From the NCBI GenBank assembly GCA_938015595.1, contig CALLPI010000010.1:62001-126000 (forward strand): a stretch of 64,000 nucleotides of DNA, read 5' to 3'. Position numbers and translations under genes: made by a program. This DNA is from an uncultured Saprospiraceae bacterium. Its GTDB lineage: Bacteria > Bacteroidota > Bacteroidia > Chitinophagales > Saprospiraceae. Below, in pieces: positions 33,632 through 41,551 of the stretch; positions within the stretch are counted from its first letter, which is position 1, and every line of letters starts with the position of its first letter. Under the pieces are notes generated by a model that did not search any database, was not told the origin of the DNA, and worked only from the letters and a program-made list of their open reading frames with translations.

Positions 33632-34087
33632 ATGCTCAGGAATTTGTTTAAGCTTCTGATAGTGCTCGTAGTAGGCATCCTCATCTACAACTACTTTTTC
33701 GGTACGCCGGAAGAAAAAAACACCTCCAAAGAAATCTTTTCCGAAGTGCGCGACCTCGGCAAGGCTACCTGGAACTTGCTGCGCTCTGAAAAACAAAAAT
33801 TCGACGAAGGCAAATACGACGAGGCCATTGATAAGGTAGGTGGCCTGCTCGGCTCCTTGCGCTCCAAGGCTAAACAAAGCAGAAATGAAGAAGCCCTGCG
33901 CGAAATCGAAGACTTAGAGCGCCGCCGCCTCGAACTCGAGCGCCAACTCCTGGAAATGGAACGGCTCAGCCAAAGCGGTAAAAATGTTGCCGCCAAAGCC
34001 AAAGAAGAGCAATTGCGCAAAGACTGGCGTACCCTTATGGATGCCACTGAAGTCGTAATGAGACGGATGGAACAGGCACCTCGGTAA
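33632..34087 (+). CDS. Small membrane-anchored coiled-coil protein, function unknown
   Basis: The 151-residue protein has one N-terminal membrane segment (residues about 5-22, LFKLLIVLVVGILIYNYFF), a charged middle with a Lys/Glu-rich helix, and a strong coiled coil at about 85-120 (EIEDLERRRLELERQLLEME). I do not recognise a family. It follows pdhA by 12 nt and so probably shares its transcript. Confidence 0.75.
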   Translation: MLRNLFKLLIVLVVGILIYNYFFGTPEEKNTSKEIFSEVRDLGKATWNLLRSEKQKFDEGKYDEAIDKVGGLLGSLRSKAKQSRNEEALREIEDLERRRLELERQLLEMERLSQSGKNVAAKAKEEQLRKDWRTLMDATEVVMRRMEQAPR

Positions 34088-34213
34088 AAAAGCATTTTGC
34101 TTCCAAAAAAATGCTCATCTCGTAGGGGCAGTAAAAGATTGTGGTGTCTATTTAGATGCGTGCGGTTACAAAACTCGCCGCTATCTGTAAAACCGAAATC
34201 ACAACCCTCGACA

Positions 34214-34888
34214 ATGGAAGCAAAAATCCACTATCTCCACCAGATTCCGCTATTCAGATCTCTCTCTGCCGCTGAAGAAGAACAACTGGCTGGCATGATG
34301 GAGCCGGTGTTTAAAGGGCGGTATGCCCTGATTTTTAAGCCTGGTGATGCCTCCGACAGATTGTACTTCCTGGTCAAGGGCGTAGTTAAGATTACTACCC
34401 ACTCTGCTGACGGCAAGGAAGTAATCAAGGCATTGCTACACCCCAATGCTATGTTCGGAGAGCGTGGACTGATTGGCGAAAGAGAGCGCCAGGATTTTGC
34501 ACACGCCTTGCGCGAGGATGTACAACTCTACGCCATTCGGGTAGATGACTTCCAAACCCTGATGCGACGCAACTTCGACCTGTGCAACAGGGTAATGCAA
34601 CTCTTTGGCAACCAGCTTATCCAAGCAGAAAACCGACTGGAGTCTCTCTTGTTCAAAGATGCTCGCACCCGCATCATCGAGTTTATCAAAGGCGCTGTAG
34701 CCGACCAGGGCCGCAAGGTAGGTTATGAAATGCTGCTCAAGCATTCCCTCACCCACCAGGACATCGCAAACATCACCTGCACCTCCCGCCAAACAGTAAC
34801 CCTGGTGCTCAATGAATTAAAAAAGTCTGACCTGATTTACTTCAACCGAGGCAAAATATTGGTGCGCGACTTAGCCCGACTCTCCTGA
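34214..34888 (+). CDS. Crp/Fnr family transcriptional regulator
   Basis: The 224-residue protein has a cyclic-nucleotide-binding-type barrel (IFKPGDASDRLYFLVKGVVKI ... GERGLIGERERQDFAHA) and a C-terminal winged helix (LTHQDIANITCTSRQTVTLVLNELKKSDLI). No N-terminal cysteine cluster for an iron-sulfur centre is seen, so it is not Fnr itself. ATG 34214 starts at the usual position of the barrel; the frame opens further upstream without a family match. The effector is unknown. The di-heme peroxidase and ApbE genes downstream are possible targets. Confidence 0.9.
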   Translation: MEAKIHYLHQIPLFRSLSAAEEEQLAGMMEPVFKGRYALIFKPGDASDRLYFLVKGVVKITTHSADGKEVIKALLHPNAMFGERGLIGERERQDFAHALREDVQLYAIRVDDFQTLMRRNFDLCNRVMQLFGNQLIQAENRLESLLFKDARTRIIEFIKGAVADQGRKVGYEMLLKHSLTHQDIANITCTSRQTVTLVLNELKKSDLIYFNRGKILVRDLARLS

Positions 34889-35150
34889 CATCGAAGCGCC
34901 ATTTAGCGAACAAAGGCCGTACAATGACCTGCTATTGGCTGTGAGCGGCAAAGCTCCTAGAGATGGCAAAAAACATCTTCTTGGCTTCAAAAAAAGATTA
35001 CAAGGCTAAGACCAGTGCCGAGCCACACCCTCTGTGTAGCACCCTAAGCAAACACACCCAAGTCACAATGCACTTACCTTGCAAAAGATGCTCTTTAGTG
35101 CATACTTTTCTACTCAAAAGTTGTTTCACAGGGGTAAAAATCCCACGAAG

Positions 35151-36278
35151 ATGCGCACACCACCATATGTAGTAGTCTTTGGGCTGATGGCAGCCGCAGC
35201 CGTGTTCTTTTCAGGGTGTGGCTCCGAAGACGAGCCTGTTCAACCCAAAGACGAATTCATTGCCGGCGAGTACAACCCACAGCCTTTTAGCTTAAGTGTG
35301 CCCTCCTGGATGCCTTTACCCATCATCCCGGAAGACAATCCGCTTACCCTCCAAGGCGTTGAGCTGGGGCGACGCCTGTTTTATGACCCTATCCTCTCTG
35401 CCGATAGCACGCTGGCTTGCGCCGGTTGCCACCAGCAGTCCAAAGCCTTTACTGATGGCCAGGCGCGCAGCCGGGGCATACGCGGCTTGGAAACCCGCCG
35501 CAGTTCCATGTCTATCGCCAACTTGGCCTTTCACTCCCGCGAGTTGTTTTGGGATGGCCGTGCCAAAACCCTGGAACAACTGGCCCTGATACCAGTAGAA
35601 GACCCCGTGGAAATGAACGATACTTGGCCCAATGTACTGCAAAAACTACGCCGCCACCCCGACTACCCGCGCCGCTTCAGGGAGGCCTTCGGCATTGAGT
35701 ATAAAAGTCAGATCACCAAAGAACTTGCCGCCAAAGCCATGGCCCAGTTTATGCGCACCCTCGTCAGCGCCAACTCGCGCTACGACAAGGTCGTCTGGCG
35801 TAATCAAGGCTGGTTTACTGACGAGGAAGAACGCGGCAGGCAGTTGTTTTTCTTTGAAGAATCACAACAGGTTAGCCACCCGGGTTGCTCCCACTGCCAT
35901 TTTGCACCTACCTTTGGCAACAACCCCTTTAATACCTACACCAACAACGGCCTGCAATACGTACCTAACCTAGAGGCTTTTCCTGACAGAGGACGCGGCG
36001 AAGTGACCGGCAACCGTCTTGACAACGGCAAGTTCCGGGTGGTTTCACTGCGCAACATCGAACTGACCGCACCTTATATGCACGACGGTCGCTTTCAAAC
36101 CCTGGAGGAGGTACTCGACAACTACAGCCGCGGCGGCCATGGCGTAGAAAACGAGGATGCCAATATTCTGCCATTCACGCTGACTGCACGGGAAAAAGCC
36201 GACTTGATTGCTTTTTTGAAAACCCTCACCGACCAAGATTTCATCGCTAACCCTGCTTACAGCAATCCTTTCAGATAG
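35151..36278 (+). CDS. Di-heme cytochrome c peroxidase-like lipoprotein
   Basis: The 375-residue protein has a lipoprotein signal (FFSGC, C23) and two c-type heme sites, C90-A-G-C-H94 and C246-S-H-C-H250, in the MauG/CcpA arrangement. LRNIELTAPYMHDGRFQTLEEVLDNYSRGG split near the end is the typical C-terminal block. It should reduce hydrogen peroxide in the periplasm with electrons from a cytochrome. ATG 35151 is chosen for the lipoprotein signal; a TACCTTGC element about 75 nt upstream is a weak promoter candidate. Confidence 0.92.
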   Translation: MRTPPYVVVFGLMAAAAVFFSGCGSEDEPVQPKDEFIAGEYNPQPFSLSVPSWMPLPIIPEDNPLTLQGVELGRRLFYDPILSADSTLACAGCHQQSKAFTDGQARSRGIRGLETRRSSMSIANLAFHSRELFWDGRAKTLEQLALIPVEDPVEMNDTWPNVLQKLRRHPDYPRRFREAFGIEYKSQITKELAAKAMAQFMRTLVSANSRYDKVVWRNQGWFTDEEERGRQLFFFEESQQVSHPGCSHCHFAPTFGNNPFNTYTNNGLQYVPNLEAFPDRGRGEVTGNRLDNGKFRVVSLRNIELTAPYMHDGRFQTLEEVLDNYSRGGHGVENEDANILPFTLTAREKADLIAFLKTLTDQDFIANPAYSNPFR

Positions 36279-36305
36279 TAGCAAGCGCTTTCCGGAAATG
36301 TTGAC

Positions 36306-36313
36306 TACCTTTG
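36306..36313 (+). promoter_or_regulatory. -7 box (TACCTTTG) for the apbE unit
   Basis: A perfect TAnnTTTG match directly followed by the 22-bp palindrome and then the ATG of apbE at 36337. Confidence 0.6.
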
Positions 36314-36314
36314 C

Positions 36315-36336
36315 GGTATTGAATATATTCAATACC
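36315..36336. repeat. Perfect 22-bp palindrome abutting the apbE start
   Basis: GGTATTGAATA (36315-36325) and TATTCAATACC (36326-36336) form a perfect palindrome without spacer. It fills the space between the -7 box and the ATG at 36337, as an operator would. Confidence 0.7.
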
Positions 36337-37422
36337 ATGATGACCATAGCGCGCACACTGAATATGCAACCCCAGCTACTGTTTGCCCTCTGGGCAATAG
36401 TTGCCTTACTGAGTAACTGCCGACGCGAAACCTCACAAAGCCCTAGCAACTACGTTATACTGGAAGGTAGCACTATGGGCACCTACTATCGCGTAACCTA
36501 CGCCGACTCACTGGGCCGCGATTTCGGCGCTGACATTGATCGCCTGCTCAGGGAGATCAACCTAGAAATTTCTACCTATATTGACTCCTCTACTATCTCC
36601 CGATTCAATAAAAGCGATGCACCACTCGATCTGGGTATTTCCCAGGACGGTAGCAGCGCTCAAAACCGCCACTTCTGGGCTTGCTACTGGAAAGGGCTGG
36701 AGGTGTATCAGCTCTCACAAGGCGCTTTTGACCCTACCGTAATGCCTTTGGTCAACTACTGGGGGTTTGGCTATACCGAAAAACGCCCTGTAACCCAGGT
36801 GGACAGCCTCAAAGTGGACTCGCTCCGCCAATTGGTAGGTATGGACAAGGTCATTGTGGACAAAGGCCCCGTGATGACCCTGCGCAAAACCCGCCCAGGC
36901 GTACAACTCGACTTCAGCGCCCTGGGCCAAGGCTACGGCGTGGATGCCATTGCCGAGTTTCTGGAGGGCTATCAAATCCAGCATTATCTGGTAGATATCG
37001 GCGGCGAGCAACGCGCTAAAGGCCGCAATCCACGCGGCGAAGTATGGCGCATCGGCATCAGCTTACCGATAGAGGGTGCAGCTAAAGAAGAAATTATCAC
37101 CTCCTTCCCACTGGAAAATCGCTCGGTAAACACCTCCGGCAATTACCGCAATTACTACCAAGTAGAAGGCGTCAAGTACGGGCATACCATCAATCCTGTT
37201 ACAGGCTTCCCAGAGCGCAATAACATGTTGAGTGCTACCATATTTGCCGATGACTGCCTCACCGCTGACGCCTACGCCACCACCTGTATGGTACTTGGCC
37301 CTGAAAAAGGCATGGCCTTCATAAAAAATCGCCCTGGTGTGGAGGCTTTCTTCATCATTGGCACAGCCAACGGCGGTATGAAAACCGAATATACCCCTGG
37401 CCTGAAAAAATATTTCCAATAG
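36337..37422 (+). CDS. apbE: FAD:protein FMN transferase (ApbE), lipoprotein
   Basis: The 361-residue protein has a lipoprotein signal (ALLSNC, C28) and the ApbE domain: STMGTYYRVTY near the start, DFSALGQGYGVDAIAEFL, IGGEQRAKGRNPRG and NPVTGFPERNNMLSATIFADDCLTADAYATT in two blocks. It attaches FMN to threonine of target proteins such as Nqr and Rnf subunits outside the cytoplasm. ATGs at 36337, 36340 and 36364 are possible; the first begins exactly after the palindrome. Confidence 0.92.
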   Translation: MMTIARTLNMQPQLLFALWAIVALLSNCRRETSQSPSNYVILEGSTMGTYYRVTYADSLGRDFGADIDRLLREINLEISTYIDSSTISRFNKSDAPLDLGISQDGSSAQNRHFWACYWKGLEVYQLSQGAFDPTVMPLVNYWGFGYTEKRPVTQVDSLKVDSLRQLVGMDKVIVDKGPVMTLRKTRPGVQLDFSALGQGYGVDAIAEFLEGYQIQHYLVDIGGEQRAKGRNPRGEVWRIGISLPIEGAAKEEIITSFPLENRSVNTSGNYRNYYQVEGVKYGHTINPVTGFPERNNMLSATIFADDCLTADAYATTCMVLGPEKGMAFIKNRPGVEAFFIIGTANGGMKTEYTPGLKKYFQ

Positions 37423-37423
37423 C

Positions 37424-38263
37424 ATGGACTATTATAATAGCCTTCTTGACCTACCCCTGGAACGCGACCTATGCTTTCTCGATATTGAGGCTACCGGGCT
37501 AAATGTGGTGCGCGACCGCATCGTCCAGATTGGTATCGTCAAATTTTTTGCCGATGGCCGCCCCCCAGCAGAAATGTACATGCTGATTAACCCCGGCATT
37601 CCCATCAGCGAAGAAGCGCTTGCTGTACACGGCATTACACCCAAAGAGGTAGCTAACAAGCCCACCTTTCAACAGGTAGCCCAAAAGATTTACAACTTCA
37701 TCGGCAACGCCGACCTGGCTGGCTACAATTCTGCCCGCTTTGACATCCCCATCCTCATGGAGGAATTTGACCGTGCAGGCTTACCCTTCGACATAGAGAA
37801 GCGCCGTAGCATTGACATCCAGCGTATCTTTTACAAGATGGAGCCGCGTACCCTCAAGGCGGCCTTGCGCTTTTATTGCAACGAGGAAATGAACGACGCC
37901 CACAATGCCCTGGCCGATGTGCGCGCTACCATCGCCGTATTTGCAGGCCAACTGACTCGCTATAAAGGTGTGGATTATGTAAGCGAAGATGGCCGCGTAG
38001 AGAAGGCGCCTATCAAAAAGAGCGTGGCTGCCTTGCATGAGTTTACCAACGACTTGCGCTTTGTGGATGCCACCCAAAAACTGAAGTACGACCCCAACGG
38101 CGTGGTGGTATTCAACTTTGGCAAGTACATAGGGCAGCCGGTAGCGGAAGTGCTGGCCAAAGACAAGCAATACTATCAGTGGATGCTCAGCAAGGAGTTT
38201 TCCTCACAGGTCAAGCAAATCGTTCAAAAGCTGGTTAAGGATTACGAACGAAAAACAAAGTGA
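37424..38263 (+). CDS. DnaQ-like 3'-5' exonuclease with Exo X-like tail
   Basis: The 279-residue protein has DEDDh motifs: FLDIEATGLN (D, E), GYNSARFDIPIL (D) and DAHNALADV (H, D). The C-terminal 80 residues (VVFNFGKYIGQPVAEVLAKD...YYQWML) resemble the small domain found after ExoX-type nucleases. It removes nucleotides from 3' ends of DNA or RNA, perhaps in repair. It starts 1 nt after the apbE stop. Confidence 0.9.
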   Translation: MDYYNSLLDLPLERDLCFLDIEATGLNVVRDRIVQIGIVKFFADGRPPAEMYMLINPGIPISEEALAVHGITPKEVANKPTFQQVAQKIYNFIGNADLAGYNSARFDIPILMEEFDRAGLPFDIEKRRSIDIQRIFYKMEPRTLKAALRFYCNEEMNDAHNALADVRATIAVFAGQLTRYKGVDYVSEDGRVEKAPIKKSVAALHEFTNDLRFVDATQKLKYDPNGVVVFNFGKYIGQPVAEVLAKDKQYYQWMLSKEFSSQVKQIVQKLVKDYERKTK

Positions 38264-38266
38264 GCC

Positions 38267-39583
38267 GTGGAACTGCAGCGCAAGTTGAACCTATACGGCC
38301 TCACTATGATTGCAGTAGGCGCTTGCATTGGCTCAGGTATTTTTGTGACGCCCGGGCAGGTGGCCGCTCAGATACCACAACACAATTTGATTTTGCTGGT
38401 GTGGCTGTTGGGAGGCTTCACTGCACTATGCGGCGCGCTCACCTTTGCTGAACTGGGCGGCATGTTTCCAAAAGCTGGCGGCGTGTATGTATTTCTCAAA
38501 GAAGCCTACGGCCCGTTTGCTGCTTTCCTGTACGGCTGGGTGACACTGCTGGTCATCAACACTGGTGCGCTGGCTGCGCTGGGCGTGGGGCTTGTTGAGT
38601 ACCTCGGCTTCATTTTTCCCATTGCACCCTCTGCCAAGTGGCTGCTCACTGCGGGCATCATACTGGGGCTGACCCTGGTAAACATGGCAGGTGTGCACGT
38701 GAGCCAGTCTTTGTCAAATGTACTCACAGGACTGAAACTGGCGGCCATAGCTGGTATTATTGCCGTAGGCTTGTACTACGCTGGCGCCTCCTATGCGCAA
38801 CCTATCGCCTGGCTAACGCCACTACCTTCGCAAAATGGGCTGATCAACAGCGTTTTGTTGGCTTTTACAGGGGTGTTTTTCTCTTATGGAGGCTGGCATC
38901 ATGCTTCTTACCTGGCCGGCGAAACGCTCCATCCGCAGCGCACCGTGCCCAGAGCCATGATGTGGGGAGCGCTGATAGTGACGGCCACCTATTTGTTGGT
39001 AAACGTAGCCTATATGTGGCTACTGCCCTTGCCAGCTATGACAACCTCTGAACGTATAGCTGGCGATGCCCTGGCAGCTGTATTCCCTACTGGCGGCCAA
39101 ATAGCCACCTGGTGCATTGCCGTATCCATCTTTGGTACCATTAGCATTTACACCATGAGCGCACCGCGTATCTACTATGCTATGGCACAAGATGGGGTAT
39201 TTTTCCCTTTTTTGGCCAAAGTACATCCGCACTTTCGAACGCCGATCTGGGCTATGGGGCTACAAGCCCTATGGGCAGTGGCTCTACTGCTGTACTGGAA
39301 GAGTTTTGCGCAGCTAATAACCTATGTAACTTTTATGGACATTGCGTTCATGGCACTAGCTGGCGCGGCCGTATGGATGTTACGACGCAAACGCCCGCAG
39401 GTAGAGCGCCCGTATCGAGTGTGGGGTTATCCTGTAGTGCCAATGTTATACATACTTATTTGCGGGGCTTTTGTACTCAATATACTGGTGTTCAAGCCAG
39501 AAAATGCCTTGGCTGGCTTGGTATTAGCTGCTGTGGGAGGGCTGATTTATTGGTTCATACACAAGCAATTGGCCCATGTCTAA
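38267..39583 (+). CDS. APC family amino acid permease (GTG start)
   Basis: The 438-residue protein has 12 hydrophobic segments and opens with LTMIAVGACIGSGIFVTPG, the APC substrate-binding motif of helix 1. FTGVFFSYGGWHHASYLAGET in helix 6 matches the LAT/cationic amino acid transporter branch. It imports or exchanges amino acids. GTG 38267, 3 nt after the exonuclease stop, is the only start giving the full first helix. It overlaps the next gene by 8 nt, which suggests coupled expression with the amidohydrolase. Confidence 0.9.
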   Translation: MELQRKLNLYGLTMIAVGACIGSGIFVTPGQVAAQIPQHNLILLVWLLGGFTALCGALTFAELGGMFPKAGGVYVFLKEAYGPFAAFLYGWVTLLVINTGALAALGVGLVEYLGFIFPIAPSAKWLLTAGIILGLTLVNMAGVHVSQSLSNVLTGLKLAAIAGIIAVGLYYAGASYAQPIAWLTPLPSQNGLINSVLLAFTGVFFSYGGWHHASYLAGETLHPQRTVPRAMMWGALIVTATYLLVNVAYMWLLPLPAMTTSERIAGDALAAVFPTGGQIATWCIAVSIFGTISIYTMSAPRIYYAMAQDGVFFPFLAKVHPHFRTPIWAMGLQALWAVALLLYWKSFAQLITYVTFMDIAFMALAGAAVWMLRRKRPQVERPYRVWGYPVVPMLYILICGAFVLNILVFKPENALAGLVLAAVGGLIYWFIHKQLAHV

Positions 39584-40763
39584 CCTTCTACATGACATAC
39601 AAGCCCTGGCCGACAATATGCGCAAGCCGCTGACAAACATCAGACGGCATCTGCACACCTGGCCGGAACTCTCCTTCCAGGAGCGCGAAACTAGCGAATA
39701 TATAGCCCAGTGCCTGAAATCCTTTGGTATTGTGCCACAACGCGGCTGGGCTGGCACGGGCATAGTAGCCATCATAGCTGGTCAAAACCCCAATAGCCGA
39801 GCCATAGCTCTACGCGCCGATATAGACGCCCTGCCGATCACAGAGGTAGAAGGCCGAGCCTGGCGCTCGCAGCGCGAAGGTATTATGCACGCCTGCGGGC
39901 ACGATGTCCATACTACGTGCCTTCTAGGAGCGGCTCATATCCTGCACGAATTGCGCTACTACTGGGAGGGCAGCATCAAGCTGATTTTTCAGCCAGGAGA
40001 AGAGCGCCTACCTGGCGGCGCTTCCTTGTTGATTCAGGAAGGTGTACTGACTACTCCACCTGTGCAAGGTATCATCGGCCAGCATGTGTATCCTGCTCTT
40101 GAAATAGGCAAAGTAGGATTTCGGGCAGGGCCGTACATGGCCTCCTCCGACGAACTACACCTGACCATCAAAGGCAAAGGAGGGCATGGTGCTATGCCGC
40201 ATGATTGTGTTGATCCTATTGCCATAGCCGCACAGGTATTGACTGCGTTGCAACAAGTCATAAGCCGGCAGGCCAACCCGCTGACCCCTTCTGTACTTAC
40301 CTTCGGTCGTATTGAATCACAAGGCGGTGCCACCAACGTCATACCGGAGGCCGTACATCTGCAAGGTACATTTCGCACCATGGATGAAGACTGGCGCTAC
40401 GAAGCACACCAACACATCAGAGCCATAGCCGAGGGTATAGCTCAAAGCCTGGGTGCTACATGTGAGTTGCACATTGATGCAGGCTACCCCGTCTTGGTCA
40501 ATGACCCAGCACTGACCCAGCGCTGCCGCGAGGCTGCTGTGGCTTATCTCGGCACAGAAAACGTAGTAGAACTACCCCTGCGCATGACCTCGGAAGACTT
40601 CGCCTGGTACTCGAGTCACGTACCAGCTTGCTTTTACCGATTAGGCACAGGCAATGCTGCCAAAGGCATCACCGCCCCAGTGCACACGCCTGCTTTTGAT
40701 GTGGATGAAGACAGCCTGCCTATCGGCGCCGGCCTGATGGCATGGCTGGCGCTAGTGCAGTGA
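39576..40763 (+). CDS. M20 family amidohydrolase (N-acyl amino acid hydrolase)
   Basis: The 395-residue protein fits the hippurate hydrolase/N-acyl-L-amino acid amidohydrolase branch of M20: RRHLHTWPELSFQERET, LRADIDALPI, HACGHDVHTTCLLGAA with metal-binding Cys/His, FQPGEE and SGGHGAMPH-like GGHGAMPHDCVDP. It frees amino acids from N-acylated forms in the cytoplasm. It overlaps the permease gene by 8 nt, so the pair may import and release an acylated amino acid. Confidence 0.9.
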   Translation: MSNLLHDIQALADNMRKPLTNIRRHLHTWPELSFQERETSEYIAQCLKSFGIVPQRGWAGTGIVAIIAGQNPNSRAIALRADIDALPITEVEGRAWRSQREGIMHACGHDVHTTCLLGAAHILHELRYYWEGSIKLIFQPGEERLPGGASLLIQEGVLTTPPVQGIIGQHVYPALEIGKVGFRAGPYMASSDELHLTIKGKGGHGAMPHDCVDPIAIAAQVLTALQQVISRQANPLTPSVLTFGRIESQGGATNVIPEAVHLQGTFRTMDEDWRYEAHQHIRAIAEGIAQSLGATCELHIDAGYPVLVNDPALTQRCREAAVAYLGTENVVELPLRMTSEDFAWYSSHVPACFYRLGTGNAAKGITAPVHTPAFDVDEDSLPIGAGLMAWLALVQ

Positions 40764-40841
40764 AGTTCCAGCTCTGAAAGTGAACAGTTGCATCGTCAGG
40801 TGTTGTTTTTGTGAGCGCAGTTGCGATCATTTGGTCTATCC

Positions 40842-40997
40842 TTAGGCTAGCTGGAGAAGCCCTTGTGCAGCCAACCACGGCAGCAGAAGCCAAAGCAGCC
40901 CTTTGAGCAAGAAGAAGATGAAGCCCCAGAAGCCTAGTTTTTTTAACCAGTGCACGAGTTTGTTGCCCTGTGTAGAAGGAGTAGTTTGGCCAGCCAT
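40842..40997 (-). CDS. 51-residue membrane protein coupled to the IsdG-like gene
   Basis: The open frame from ATG 40997 to TAA 40842 codes 51 residues: a polar start (MAGQTTPSTQ), a basic turn (HWLKKLGFW) and a single long hydrophobic segment (FIFFLLKGLLWLLLP) with a short tail. Its ATG shares one base with the stop of the monooxygenase gene (TAATG), the usual sign of translational coupling. The pattern of a basic anchor followed by one membrane segment resembles small proteins seen elsewhere in Bacteroidota. No function is known. Confidence 0.65.
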   Translation of the reverse strand: MAGQTTPSTQGNKLVHWLKKLGFWGFIFFLLKGLLWLLLPWLAAQGLLQLA

Positions 40998-41326
40998 TAA
41001 TCGGTAATAATTTCGTAAGTTTTAAAAGTAGAGGTCATGGGCGGCTTTTGGCCCTTGGCTTTGGCCTGGCGGATATCTTCAAATCCGCGCTTGTGCCCTT
41101 CCAGAAATTCCGGGGAGTTTGTCCAGGTTTTGAAGTCTTCTTCGCTGTGCCAGTAGCTAACTACGAGGTACGGCTCGTTTTCGCACTGCGGTTTGAGCAC
41201 GTTCATAGAAACAAACCCTGGCATGTGGTCAATGGCACGTGCACGCGAGCGGAATAGTTCCTCAAAGCGATTGGCATAGTCGGCTTCACAAGTGATATAA
41301 TTGATAGCTACGAACCCTTTTTTCAT
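40997..41326 (-). CDS. IsdG/HmoA-like haem-degrading monooxygenase
   Basis: The 109-residue protein is a dimeric alpha-beta barrel (antibiotic biosynthesis monooxygenase fold). Residues matching the IsdG catalytic triad are present: N9, W68 (DFKTW) and H78 (LEGHKR), almost at IsdG numbers N7, W67 and H77, and the end FKTYEI matches too. IsdG-type enzymes open the haem ring and free iron. It has a TATTTTTG box upstream and is coupled to the 51-residue membrane protein. A generic ABM-domain protein is the alternative. Confidence 0.8.
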   Translation of the reverse strand: MKKGFVAINYITCEADYANRFEELFRSRARAIDHMPGFVSMNVLKPQCENEPYLVVSYWHSEEDFKTWTNSPEFLEGHKRGFEDIRQAKAKGQKPPMTSTFKTYEIITD

Positions 41327-41358
41327 CTTAATTTTATTTAGACTTAATAAATTCTTGG

Positions 41359-41366
41359 CAAAAATA
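41359..41366 (-). promoter_or_regulatory. -7 box (TATTTTTG) for the IsdG-like gene
   Basis: A TAnnTTTG match on the minus strand, 32 nt before ATG 41326, in an A/T-rich stretch. Confidence 0.5.
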
Positions 41367-41447
41367 CTTTTTTATGCAAAAAATTCTCCTCCCTCGTGTT
41401 TAATTTTTTTCCTGGGCAACACATTATAGCATCTCATACGGGAAAAG

Positions 41448-41480
41448 CGAAGCCTTTGCGCCTTCGGCTGGCGCGCTTCG
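41448..41480. repeat. Strong hairpin upstream of the tail-fibre-like gene
   Basis: Nested arms CGAAGC (41448-41453) / GCTTCG (41475-41480) and GCGCC (41458-41462) / GGCGC (41470-41474) form an 11-bp stem with a 4-nt bulge and 7-nt loop, 71 nt before ATG 41552. No T-tract follows, so a terminator is less likely than a structured leader. Confidence 0.45.
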
Positions 41481-41551
41481 AACAGGAATCATGGCAACTA
41501 TCTCCTTACTGTATCAAGTTGATTATTTAACCCAAAACCATATCTGTTGTC

